A DNA stretch of 64,000 bases from assembly GCF_001956295.1 (NCBI RefSeq), contig NZ_MRTD01000024.1, positions 40,906 through 104,905 of the forward strand, given 5' to 3'. This stretch comes from Paenibacillus sp. FSL A5-0031 (GTDB lineage: Bacteria > Bacillota > Bacilli > Paenibacillales > Paenibacillaceae). Below, in pieces: positions 1 to 7,314 of the stretch (positions are counted from its first letter, which is position 1; each line of letters begins with the position of its first letter). The notes under the pieces were generated by a model that saw nothing but the letters and a program-made list of their open reading frames with translations, ran no database searches and had not been told where the DNA came from. A program made the position numbers and the translations under genes.

Positions 1-328
1 GCTCCGCTTTGCGGGTAACCATAATCCGGTTTTTGAGCAGCTCCGGCTCGGTGACGAGACCGCCAAGCTTCTCCACATCGGTATGAACGACGTGATTCAC
101 TTGGATGTCAGCGGTTTGCTCGAACCAGTAAGCGGACAACCGGTTCAGCACATTGCCCTTGTCCGGCACTGCTGGGTCAAGCACGTAGTCGAATGCGGAA
201 ATGCGGTCGGTTACGACGATGAGGAAATGCTCGCCCAGATCGTACAGCTCACGAACCTTTCCTTTGTAAATCAGCGGAGCTTTAATATAATCGACAGCTG
301 TCGATAGAGCTTGCGATGGTGCAGTCAT
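1..328 (-). CDS. purC: SAICAR synthetase, 5' part only (PurC)
   Basis: Phosphoribosylaminoimidazole-succinocarboxamide synthase joins aspartate to CAIR in purine synthesis, in the cytoplasm. Only the first 109 codons are present; the gene runs off the left edge. The N-terminal half of the SAICAR synthetase fold is readable: YKGKVRELYDLG near residue 21 (nucleotide-binding strand), then VVTDRISAFDYVL near residue 40, both typical of bacterial PurC. The ATG at 328 follows a GGGGAGG ribosome binding site. It starts 15 bp after the purB stop, so it is the fourth gene of the purEKBC operon. The truncation is an artefact of the window. Confidence 0.95.
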   Translation of the reverse strand, partial: MTAPSQALSTAVDYIKAPLIYKGKVRELYDLGEHFLIVVTDRISAFDYVLDPAVPDKGNVLNRLSAYWFEQTADIQVNHVVHTDVEKLGGLVTEPELLKNRIMVTRKAE

Positions 329-343
329 CAGGCCAGCCTCCCC

Positions 344-1639
344 TTAAATCAGTCCAAGACGTGTGAAAATCGTATCAACATGCTTCAGATGCCAAGCTGG
401 ATCGAAGCAATCATCGATTTCTTCTGTCGTCAGCACGCTTGTAATTTCCTCTGTCTCGCCAATGAGTTCGCGGAATTGGCGTTTTGTTTCCCATGCCTGC
501 ATTGCACGCGGTTGAACCGTGTCATAAGCTTTCTCACGGCTGAAGCCTTTGTCGATCAGCTTCGTCAATACGCGGCCAGAGAATGGCACGCCGTATGTCG
601 CTTGCATGTTGCGCTTCATGTTTTCCGGGAACACGGTCAGGTTGTTGATGATGTTGCCCAAACGGTTCAGCATGTAGTTAAGCAGCATCGTTGCATCCGG
701 CAAAATAATACGTTCAACAGACGAGTGGCTAATATCACGTTCGTGCCAAAGGGCAATATTCTCGTAAGCTGTAACCATATGACCGCGAATAACGCGGGAC
801 AAGCCGGAAATGTTCTCGCAGCCGATTGGGTTGCGTTTGTGCGGCATTGCGGATGAACCTTTTTGACCTTTTGCGAACGCTTCTTCTACTTCACGGAACT
901 CACTCTTCTGCAAAGCGCGAATTTCAGTTGCAAATTTATCAAGCGAAGAGGCTACGAGTGCAAGAGTCGCCATATATTCAGCGTGACGGTCACGCTGCAA
1001 CGTTTGTGTTGAGATTGGAGCTGCAGTAATACCAAGCTTCTTGCATACAAATTCTTCAACAAAAGGATCGATATCTGCGAATGTACCTACCGCACCGGAC
1101 ATTTTACCGAACTGCACGTTGTTCGCTGCATGGTGGAAACGCTCCAGGTTACGCTTCATTTCCTCGTACCAAAGCGCCATTTTCAGACCAAAGGTTGTTG
1201 GTTGCGCGTGTACGCCATGCGTACGGCCCATCATCGGCGTATCCTTGTATTGCAATGCTTTGTTTTTAAGAATTTCGATAAAACGTTCGATATCTTTAAC
1301 AAGAATCGCGTTAGCTTGAAGAAGCAAATAACCGATAGCAGTATCTACAACGTCCGTAGAAGTAAGGCCGTAATGCACCCATTTGCCTTCAGGGCCTGCT
1401 TTCTCAGATACGGCGCGTGTAAACGCGATAACGTCATGACGAGTGTCCTGCTCAATTTCATAAATCCGGTCGATATCGAAATCAGCTGATGCGCGAAGCG
1501 CGACAACGTCTTCCTTCGGAATAACGCCTAGCTCAGACCAAGCCTCGCATGCGCAAAGCTCAACTTCCAGCCATGCTCTGAATTTATTTTCCTCTGTCCA
1601 AATAGCTCTCATTTCCGGTCTGCTGTAACGATCTAACAT
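344..1639 (-). CDS. purB: Adenylosuccinate lyase
   Basis: Cleaves SAICAR to AICAR plus fumarate and adenylosuccinate to AMP plus fumarate, so it acts twice in purine synthesis. The 431-residue length is normal for the Bacillus-type enzyme. The fumarase/aspartase superfamily signature GSSAMPHKRNP (flexible loop with the catalytic Ser) is near residue 260, and THGVHAQPT near residue 140 holds an active-site His. I start at MLDRYSRP (ATG at 1639) because the family begins there and GGAAGGTG precedes it. The 25 extra upstream codons overlap purK and are out-of-frame purK sequence. It begins 7 bp after the purK stop. Confidence 0.96.
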   Translation of the reverse strand: MLDRYSRPEMRAIWTEENKFRAWLEVELCACEAWSELGVIPKEDVVALRASADFDIDRIYEIEQDTRHDVIAFTRAVSEKAGPEGKWVHYGLTSTDVVDTAIGYLLLQANAILVKDIERFIEILKNKALQYKDTPMMGRTHGVHAQPTTFGLKMALWYEEMKRNLERFHHAANNVQFGKMSGAVGTFADIDPFVEEFVCKKLGITAAPISTQTLQRDRHAEYMATLALVASSLDKFATEIRALQKSEFREVEEAFAKGQKGSSAMPHKRNPIGCENISGLSRVIRGHMVTAYENIALWHERDISHSSVERIILPDATMLLNYMLNRLGNIINNLTVFPENMKRNMQATYGVPFSGRVLTKLIDKGFSREKAYDTVQPRAMQAWETKRQFRELIGETEEITSVLTTEEIDDCFDPAWHLKHVDTIFTRLGLI

Positions 1640-1646
1640 GATTGCT

Positions 1647-2822
1647 TCACACCTTCCAAATAGTTGTTTCTTCGATCCAGCTAAGCGCAGCATCCGTCGT
1701 TTCTGCCAAAACATTGATATGACCCATCTTCCGCTTCACAACAGCTTCCTTTTTCCCGTACAAATGCAATTTCGGAGCGACCTTCAAGCGCTTAGCCGCT
1801 TCATCCGCGCGAGCTGTAAGCTCTAGAAGCGGTGCGATATGCTCACCCAGCACGTTCACCATAACAACAGGACTCATAAGCGTCGTATCTCCGAGCGGCA
1901 GATTACACACCGCGCGTACATGCTGCTCGAACTGTGACGTCCGGCAGGCTTCCATCGTGTAGTGACCGCTGTTATGCGGGCGTGGTGCAAGCTCATTTAC
2001 GAACAGCTCACCATCCGCTGTAACGAACAGCTCTACTGCAATTAGACCAACTACGCCTAATCCCTCAGCGATACGCTCTGCAAGCCGTTCTGCTTGCTGC
2101 TGCAAATCCTCCGTAATCCTTGCTGGTACGATAGACAAATGCAATATATTATCGACGTGTATGTTTTCCGCGACAGGGAAAACCTTGATCTCACCCTGCG
2201 GACTTCTCGCCGCTATAACTGATATTTCCTTATCAAAACGAATGAACTGCTCAAGCACCAGTTGGACGCGCGCTCGTGCTAAGGTCTCATACGCTTCTTC
2301 TATTTCGCTTTCGCTGCGAATGACCCATTGGCCTTTGCCATCGTAACCGCCCATAGCTGTTTTCAATACGCAAGGTGTTCCAAAAGCGGCAACAGCCTCG
2401 CGCAGCTCGTCTGCGCTGCGAATCTCGCGGTAAGGGGCAACGCGTACGCCAGCTGCTTCAATCGCCCGCTTCTCGCGAAGCCGATGCTGCGTTGTATACA
2501 GCAGCTCACTTCCCTGCGGCACATAAGACTCTGCCATCAGCATCGCTGCTACATCTGCGTCCACATTCTCGAATTCGTATGTGATGACATCCGATCGTTT
2601 TGCAAGCTCCCTCGCTGCATCGTGATTGTCGTAAGCTGCGACGATTTGCTCTGCTACTTGTCCAGTCGGAGCATCCGGCGTTGGATCAAGAGCAATGAAG
2701 CGATAACCCATCGCGCTGCCTGCATTCGCCATCATTCGTCCAAGCTGCCCGCCGCCTAATATGCCGATCGTACTGCCCGGCAACAGCGTCTGAATCGTTT
2801 GCTTGTCCGTTTTTTGACTCAT
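1647..2822 (-). CDS. purK: N5-carboxyaminoimidazole ribonucleotide synthase (ATP-grasp)
   Basis: PurK uses ATP and bicarbonate to convert AIR to N5-CAIR, the substrate of PurE. The 391-residue protein has an N-terminal GILGGGQLGRM motif near residue 19 and an ATP-grasp core with KTAMGGYDGKGQ near 154 and VELFVTADGELFVNELAPRPHNSGH near 265, the metal and nucleotide site. The ATG overlaps the purE stop by 4 bp (ATGA), which indicates translational coupling. It is the second gene of the operon. Confidence 0.96.
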   Translation of the reverse strand: MSQKTDKQTIQTLLPGSTIGILGGGQLGRMMANAGSAMGYRFIALDPTPDAPTGQVAEQIVAAYDNHDAARELAKRSDVITYEFENVDADVAAMLMAESYVPQGSELLYTTQHRLREKRAIEAAGVRVAPYREIRSADELREAVAAFGTPCVLKTAMGGYDGKGQWVIRSESEIEEAYETLARARVQLVLEQFIRFDKEISVIAARSPQGEIKVFPVAENIHVDNILHLSIVPARITEDLQQQAERLAERIAEGLGVVGLIAVELFVTADGELFVNELAPRPHNSGHYTMEACRTSQFEQHVRAVCNLPLGDTTLMSPVVMVNVLGEHIAPLLELTARADEAAKRLKVAPKLHLYGKKEAVVKRKMGHINVLAETTDAALSWIEETTIWKV

Positions 2823-3304
2823 AACGTCTCACTGCTTTCCAGCACTTCCTGCTTTACACGCTCGCGACGTGCGATTACACGCGCTTGCAACTCGGGATCA
2901 AACGCTCCCAGCATTTGTGCCGCGAGCAGTCCAGCATTCGTTCCGCCTGCGTTGCCAATGGCTACCGTAGCTACTGGAATGCCGCCAGGCATTTGAACGA
3001 TAGAGAGCAAGGAATCAAGTCCGCTCAAATTCGAAGACTTCACGGGAACGCCAATAACCGGCAAAATCGTCTTAGCAGCGACCATGCCGGGCAAATGTGC
3101 AGCTCCGCCGGCTCCGGCAATAATTACCTTAAGCCCTCGTTCTACTGCAGTTTCTGCATACTCGAACATTAAATCCGGTGTCCGATGCGCGGAAACGACT
3201 TTTTTCTCATAAGGAATTTGCAATTCCTCTAGTACGTCGCAGGCTAATTTCATTGTGTCCCAATCCGATTTGCTGCCCATGATGACGCCAACCTTCGCAG
3301 ACAT
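2819..3304 (-). CDS. purE: N5-CAIR mutase, class I (PurE)
   Basis: Class I PurE moves the carboxyl group of N5-CAIR to give CAIR and works directly after PurK. The 161-residue protein shows GSKSDWDTM near residue 9, SAHRTPD near 40 and AGGAAHLPGM near 70, the substrate-binding loops. The start is the ATG at 3304 (MSAKVGVIMGSKSD), which is where the family begins. A longer frame upstream to 3463 runs through the riboswitch terminator and is not coding. The ribosome binding site is weak. It is the first gene of purEKBC, under PurR-type and guanine-riboswitch control. Confidence 0.95.
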   Translation of the reverse strand: MSAKVGVIMGSKSDWDTMKLACDVLEELQIPYEKKVVSAHRTPDLMFEYAETAVERGLKVIIAGAGGAAHLPGMVAAKTILPVIGVPVKSSNLSGLDSLLSIVQMPGGIPVATVAIGNAGGTNAGLLAAQMLGAFDPELQARVIARRERVKQEVLESSETL

Positions 3305-3369
3305 GCGTTCAAACCCACTTTCATCTATAAGATAATTAATGATCAAGCATCCTATAAAACAACACATCC

Positions 3370-3420
3370 AAAATAGAAAAGGCCCTTCAGCAGCCATAAG
3401 AATGGGGATGCCGCAGGACC
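3370..3420 (-). terminator. Intrinsic terminator of the purE guanine riboswitch
   Basis: On the minus strand the stem runs GGUCCUGCGGC ... GCUGC-UGA-AGGGCC with an inner CCAU-UCUU-AUGG hairpin, followed by UUUUCUAUUUU. It lies about 65 bp before the purE start, so termination here would silence the operon. Its 5' arm is part of GCUCCGGUCC (3416-3425), which can instead pair with the 3' strand of the aptamer P1 helix, GGACUACGAGC (3640-3650), giving a plausible antiterminator. Confidence 0.8.
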
Positions 3421-3640
3421 GGAGCGGAAGCACAGACCGGTATTCATGCGAATCCATGGCCAATCAAGCTTCACTTCAATGAGGACGAGACAAATCGTGC
3501 TGCAGAGCCGAAAAGACAACAGAAGGCTGCCCCGTAAAGGAGGCAACCAGTGTCCAACTAACAAGGCACTTTGCAGACTTGCATTTGCTTTATGGCGATC
3601 CGAAACCTTACGATTCGATATCGCTTATCGTCTCATTTTG

Positions 3641-3705
3641 CTCGTAGTCCGAAAATTAAGGTTCTCGGGTAGAAACATTCAGGCCTGATCCCGAATATAT
3701 ACGAG
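3641..3705 (-). promoter_or_regulatory. Guanine riboswitch aptamer (purine riboswitch) of purE
   Basis: The minus strand shows the purine aptamer plan: P1 (ACTCGTA ... TACGAG), a P2 stem from TTCGGG and CCTGAA around GATCAGG, the conserved TTTCTACC core, a P3 stem, and GGACTACGAG. The specificity base in GACTAC is C, which predicts guanine/hypoxanthine rather than adenine. It sits about 140 nt after the promoter and about 220 nt before its terminator, an unusually long gap. Confidence 0.92.
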
Positions 3706-3850
3706 TAAACTTTAAATGAAATAGTAGGAAGATATTTGTATTCATCCATAAATTTCAGTTCTAATTTTTCACAAAACTTTTCTGTTCACTCTAACCTTTA
3801 GAACAAACAGCAATACGTTCCAGCGGACAATTCCGCCTCAAACCTATTCT

Positions 3851-3879
3851 AGTTTATCTAATCCCCAAACCACTGTCAA
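3851..3879 (-). promoter_or_regulatory. Sigma-A promoter of purEKBC
   Basis: On the minus strand TTGACA (3874-3879) and TAAACT (3851-3856) are separated by 17 bp. The -35 matches fully and the -10 matches at 4 of 6. It lies directly downstream of the PurBox pair and upstream of the guanine aptamer. Confidence 0.8.
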
Positions 3880-3881
3880 TG

Positions 3882-3925
3882 AAATACGAACATTAAAAGA
3901 GAATGTTTTATAAAGGTTCGTTTTT
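3882..3925. promoter_or_regulatory. PurR operator (PurBox pair) of the pur operon
   Basis: Two inverted CGAAC half-sites in AT-rich surroundings: CGAAC at 3887-3891 and GTTCG at 3916-3920, 24 bp apart, just upstream of the -35. Known B. subtilis PurBoxes are inverted pairs with a central CGAA and a spacer in this range, upstream of -35. Inference: a PurR-type repressor released by PRPP binds here. Confidence 0.75.
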
Positions 3926-4220
3926 TTGAACAAAATAATCGGAAATCCCGTGTGAAATAACCATATTTAGGTGTATCGCACCTGATCATTCCCTAAACTT
4001 ACCTTCTTTACTATTCTGTACAACCCCCATTCGTATTGGCTGTCGTACTTTTTCTTTGGCCTCTTCCTTATCATTCCCATTTCTCCGTCTGCCTTAAGCG
4101 AGCGGATTGTCATTTCCCATTCGAATGCGAGAGCCATTTAATGAATACATTATAAAAGAGTCTTTTCTTAGCATTCAGGCAGGCACCGCAGCCGAGACCG
4201 CAATAGCTAACCATTTTAAA
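3926..4220. other. Intergenic stretch with no recognised feature
   Basis: About 295 bp between the PurBoxes and the ribosome binding site of the glycosidase gene. I see no terminator, no convincing sigma-A promoter and no ORF with a ribosome binding site. A sporulation-sigma promoter for the downstream gene is expected, but I cannot point to one with confidence. Confidence 0.5.
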
Positions 4221-4237
4221 AAGGAGGCTCGAATAAG

Positions 4238-5515
4238 GTGCATATTCATGTCGTGCAAAAAGGAGATTCCATTTATAAGCTTTCTCAACTATACGATTTG
4301 TCGATAAGCGACATCACAGATGCAAACGGCCTTAGCGATCCGAACGTACTCGTTATTGGTCAGGCGCTTATTATTCCAACTGATGCAAGCATTCATAAAG
4401 TACATTACGGTGAATCGCTCTGGCTAATCGCCCAGCGATATGGCGTTACACTGCAGGAGCTCGCGAAAATAAACAAAATCTCTAATCCCGCCCTTATTTA
4501 CCCGGGGCAAACACTCGTTATTCCTCAAACCGCGCGGCCAACAATTGAAGTAAACGCCTATACACAGAAATTTGACGCTGCCGGTGTTCGTTTAATTGAG
4601 GACATTGGCCAACATCTAACCTATTTAAACCCATTCAGTTACCGTGTACAGGCTGACGGTACTTTTACGCTTTTAGATGATTCAGCTATTATAAATGCTG
4701 CCTACCAGACACAAACAACGCCTATGATGGTTCTAACTAATTTCGAAAACGGCACATTCAGTCCTGATACTGCCCATGCGGTGCTCGCAGATGCCGGGCT
4801 TCAAAAAAAGCTCATAACGAGCATTCTCGTTATGATGAAGCAGAAAGGTTATCTAGCACTCAATGTTGATTTCGAATATGTTCCGCCTGCCGATCGTGAG
4901 TTATTTCAACATTTTATTCAAAATCTCGTCGACAGCCTGCACCCGGAAAATTATCTCGTATCCGTTTGCCTCGCGCCCAAGCTGAATGCCGACCAAGCAG
5001 GCACACTATATGAAGCGCATGATTACCAGGCTCTAGGCAGCATCGCCGATTTTGTTATTCTCATGACCTATGAATGGGGCTGGTCGGGCGGGCCGCCGCG
5101 AGCCGTCGCACCACTTAACGAGGTCAACAAGGTGCTGCAATATGCCCTCAGCGTTATTCCTCCCCAAAAAATCGTAATGGGCATGCCTTTGTATGGCTAC
5201 GATTGGACACTTCCCTACGTCCAAGGCGGAAAGTGGGCACCAACGATCAGTCCGCATGAAGCGGTAATTCGTGCGAATACTTACGGAGCCACCATTCAAT
5301 ATGATGATGAGGGACAATCACCTTACTATAACTATTACGACAAGGAAGGCCGAGAGCATGTGGTCTGGTATGAGGATGCACGCAGCGTTCAGGCCAAATT
5401 CAATCTTGTCAAAATATATAAGCTTCGCGGCATCGGTTATTGGGTGCTCGGCGTACCGTTCCCGCAAAACTGGTATGTGCTGCAAGCCAATTTTAAAGTA
5501 AAAAAGCTCATATGA
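4238..5515 (+). CDS. LysM-LysM-GH18 glycosidase, SleL/YaaH type (spore cortex)
   Basis: Two LysM modules (residues about 2-47 and 53-96) precede a family 18 glycoside hydrolase domain (about 103-420). The acid motif NVDFEYV puts the catalytic Glu at 213 with Asp at 211. This architecture is that of SleL/YaaH, an N-acetylglucosaminidase that trims spore cortex peptidoglycan during germination. The 425-residue length fits. There is no signal peptide, as expected for an enzyme loaded onto the spore from the mother cell. Start is GTG at 4238, 10 bp after AAGGAGG. It is a single gene, closed by a strong terminator. Role in this organism is inferred from architecture. Confidence 0.88.
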   Translation: MHIHVVQKGDSIYKLSQLYDLSISDITDANGLSDPNVLVIGQALIIPTDASIHKVHYGESLWLIAQRYGVTLQELAKINKISNPALIYPGQTLVIPQTARPTIEVNAYTQKFDAAGVRLIEDIGQHLTYLNPFSYRVQADGTFTLLDDSAIINAAYQTQTTPMMVLTNFENGTFSPDTAHAVLADAGLQKKLITSILVMMKQKGYLALNVDFEYVPPADRELFQHFIQNLVDSLHPENYLVSVCLAPKLNADQAGTLYEAHDYQALGSIADFVILMTYEWGWSGGPPRAVAPLNEVNKVLQYALSVIPPQKIVMGMPLYGYDWTLPYVQGGKWAPTISPHEAVIRANTYGATIQYDDEGQSPYYNYYDKEGREHVVWYEDARSVQAKFNLVKIYKLRGIGYWVLGVPFPQNWYVLQANFKVKKLI

Positions 5516-5544
5516 TTAATGACTTAATACAGATAAAAAGAAGA

Positions 5545-5586
5545 CCGTATCGTTCGGCATAATCGAACGGTACGGCTTTTTTTTTA
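5545..5586. terminator. Bidirectional terminator between SleL-type gene and nitroreductase
   Basis: Arms CCGTATCGTTCG and CGAACGGTACGG (one G-T mismatch) around a 7-nt loop, then nine T on the plus strand. On the minus strand the stem is followed by TCTTCTTTTT, so it can serve both convergent genes. Confidence 0.9.
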
Positions 5587-5590
5587 TTTA

Positions 5591-6160
5591 TTAAACCAAC
5601 CACACCGTTTTTGCAGTGGCAGGTACACGCTGCGGCTCTGGAGCCGTCATATCCGGATAACCTAGGTAAATAAAACCTACGATTTGATCTTGTTCACGCA
5701 GGCCGAATGTTTCTCTCATAATCGGGTGGTACATTGGATCGCCTGAACGCCATATCGCCCCAAGTCCATTCGCATGTGCTGAAAGCAGCAAATTTTGCAC
5801 CGCTACTTGAGCAGCAGCAAGCTCCTCTGCCAGAACAGCGCGCGGATCATCCGACGGTGAGCATACTGCCGCAATAACGACTGGAGCACGGAATGCTTTG
5901 GTACGTTCTTTAGCCAAACGATCCTCAAGCGGCTGTCCGCTCAGCTCAGGAACAGCGGCCGCGGATACGCGCGCATATCCTTCTGCAAGCCGCCCTCTGC
6001 CTTCACCCGTCATCACAATAAATGACCAAGGCTGCGTATTATGATGGCTAGGCGCCCAAACAGCTGCATCCAACAACCGTTCAATAAGTGCACGGTCAAC
6101 AGGGTCCTTCTTCACTCTTCCAATCGTTCTTCTCGTGCGAATCGCTTCTTCTATGTTCAT
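5591..6160 (-). CDS. Nitroreductase family FMN oxidoreductase
   Basis: A 189-residue protein of the nitroreductase family: FMN-dependent, NAD(P)H-using cytoplasmic enzymes that reduce nitro groups, quinones or related acceptors. RTRRTIGRV near residue 9 (phosphate contact), PSHHNTQPWSFIV near 40 and GLGAIWRSGD near 140 are family hallmarks. The C-terminal GFIYLGYP is also typical. Start is ATG at 6160 after GGAGGAG; seven upstream codons from 6181 are read through this ribosome binding site. The substrate cannot be told. It is monocistronic, converging on the SleL-type gene. Confidence 0.87.
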   Translation of the reverse strand: MNIEEAIRTRRTIGRVKKDPVDRALIERLLDAAVWAPSHHNTQPWSFIVMTGEGRGRLAEGYARVSAAAVPELSGQPLEDRLAKERTKAFRAPVVIAAVCSPSDDPRAVLAEELAAAQVAVQNLLLSAHANGLGAIWRSGDPMYHPIMRETFGLREQDQIVGFIYLGYPDMTAPEPQRVPATAKTVWLV

Positions 6161-6207
6161 TTCAGCTTCTCCTCCACCCAAATGTCTATAATAAGATGCT
6201 TAAAAAC

Positions 6208-7194
6208 TTATTGCTCAAACAGATGCAAATATTCGCCGTATCCTTCTTCCTCCAGCTTATCCTTGCCGATAAAACGCAGTGAGGCGGAATTGATGCAATA
6301 ACGAAGCCCCGTCGGCTGCGGTCCATCATCAAATACATGACCGAGATGAGAATCGCCCTCTTTGCTGCGAACCTCGACCCGTACCATATAATGCGAGGAG
6401 TCCGTATGCTCAGAAACAGCTGCTGCTTGCAGCGGCTTCGTGAAGCTCGGCCAACCGCAGCCAGCATCGTACTTATCGCGGGAGCTGAACAGCGGTTCTC
6501 CAGAAACGATATCTACATAAATGCCATCCTCGGTGTGATCCCAATACTCCCCTGTGAATGGGCGCTCTGTTCCACTGTTTTGTGTGACCTCATACTGGAT
6601 CGGCGTAAGACGCTGCTTCAATTCTGCAGGGTCTTTCTTAATCGCCCAGTTTTGTGAAATAAAAGCGTCGCGGCCAGAGCCTTTACGATACATTTTGTAA
6701 CGATACGGATTCGATTTGTGATAGCCCTGGTGATAGTCCTCTGCCGGATAAAAAGCTTGCGCCGGTTCGATTTCCGTTACGATTGGCCGGTCGAAGCGAC
6801 CGCTAGCTTCAAGCTCTTGTCTAGAAGCTTCCGCCAGCTCGCGCTGCTCTTCATCATAATAATAAATACCTGTTCGATAAGATTCACCGCGATCATGGAA
6901 CTGACCGCCTGCATCCGTAGGGTCGATTTGCTTCCAAAAAATATCAAGCAGCTTCTCATAAGGGAAGATCGCAGGATCATACGTAATTTGTACCGCTTCC
7001 GCATGACCTGTCGTCTCCGAGCATACCTCCTGATACGTTGGGTTTACCGTATGTCCACCCGTATATCCGGATACGACCGATATAATACCCGGCATTTCCT
7101 CGAATGGCGATACCATGCACCAGAAGCAGCCTCCTGCGAACATTGCTTTTGCTTCTTTTCGGCTCGCGCCGTTATTTGTAATTGGTTGATCCAT
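6208..7194 (-). CDS. msrAB: Fused peptide methionine sulfoxide reductase MsrA-MsrB
   Basis: Repairs oxidised methionine. The N-terminal MsrA half (about 15-170) has the catalytic motif GCFWC (Cys23 and Cys26) and reduces the S-epimer. The C-terminal MsrB half (about 195-325) has DAGCGWPSF and the catalytic RYCINSASL (Cys about 300) and reduces the R-epimer. The CxxC pairs that bind zinc in many MsrB proteins are not visible, so this looks like the zinc-free form. Length 328 is normal for a fusion without a thioredoxin domain. There is no signal peptide. ATG at 7194 follows AGGAGG by 9 bp; in-frame codons up to 7266 are not needed. Confidence 0.95.
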   Translation of the reverse strand: MDQPITNNGASRKEAKAMFAGGCFWCMVSPFEEMPGIISVVSGYTGGHTVNPTYQEVCSETTGHAEAVQITYDPAIFPYEKLLDIFWKQIDPTDAGGQFHDRGESYRTGIYYYDEEQRELAEASRQELEASGRFDRPIVTEIEPAQAFYPAEDYHQGYHKSNPYRYKMYRKGSGRDAFISQNWAIKKDPAELKQRLTPIQYEVTQNSGTERPFTGEYWDHTEDGIYVDIVSGEPLFSSRDKYDAGCGWPSFTKPLQAAAVSEHTDSSHYMVRVEVRSKEGDSHLGHVFDDGPQPTGLRYCINSASLRFIGKDKLEEEGYGEYLHLFEQ

Positions 7195-7263
7195 GCTGAT
7201 CATCCTCCTAGTTGGTTCAAATGATAATGAATCTCTATTATACAATACTAGGTGGGCTAACAA

Positions 7264-7307
7264 CAAAAAAAGGAGGAAACATCGCTTGACAGCGACGTTT
7301 CCTCCTT
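7264..7307 (-). terminator. Terminator after the stalk/PKD protein gene
   Basis: On the minus strand, AAGGAGGAAACGTCGCT and AGCGATGTTTCCTCCTT pair with one mismatch around GTCA, then seven T. It begins within 10 bp of the stop codon at 7315. Confidence 0.9.
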
Positions 7308-7314
7308 CTATTGG

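Noticed and set aside
344..1640. Many plus-strand ORFs opposite purB, purK and other minus-strand genes
   Set aside because: They are antisense shadows without ribosome binding sites or recognisable domains, and the opposite strand encodes clear enzymes.
3305..3463. N-terminal extension of PurE in the same frame
   Set aside because: It would translate the riboswitch terminator and has no family similarity. PurE proteins begin at MSAKVG-like sequence, so the ATG at 3304 is used.
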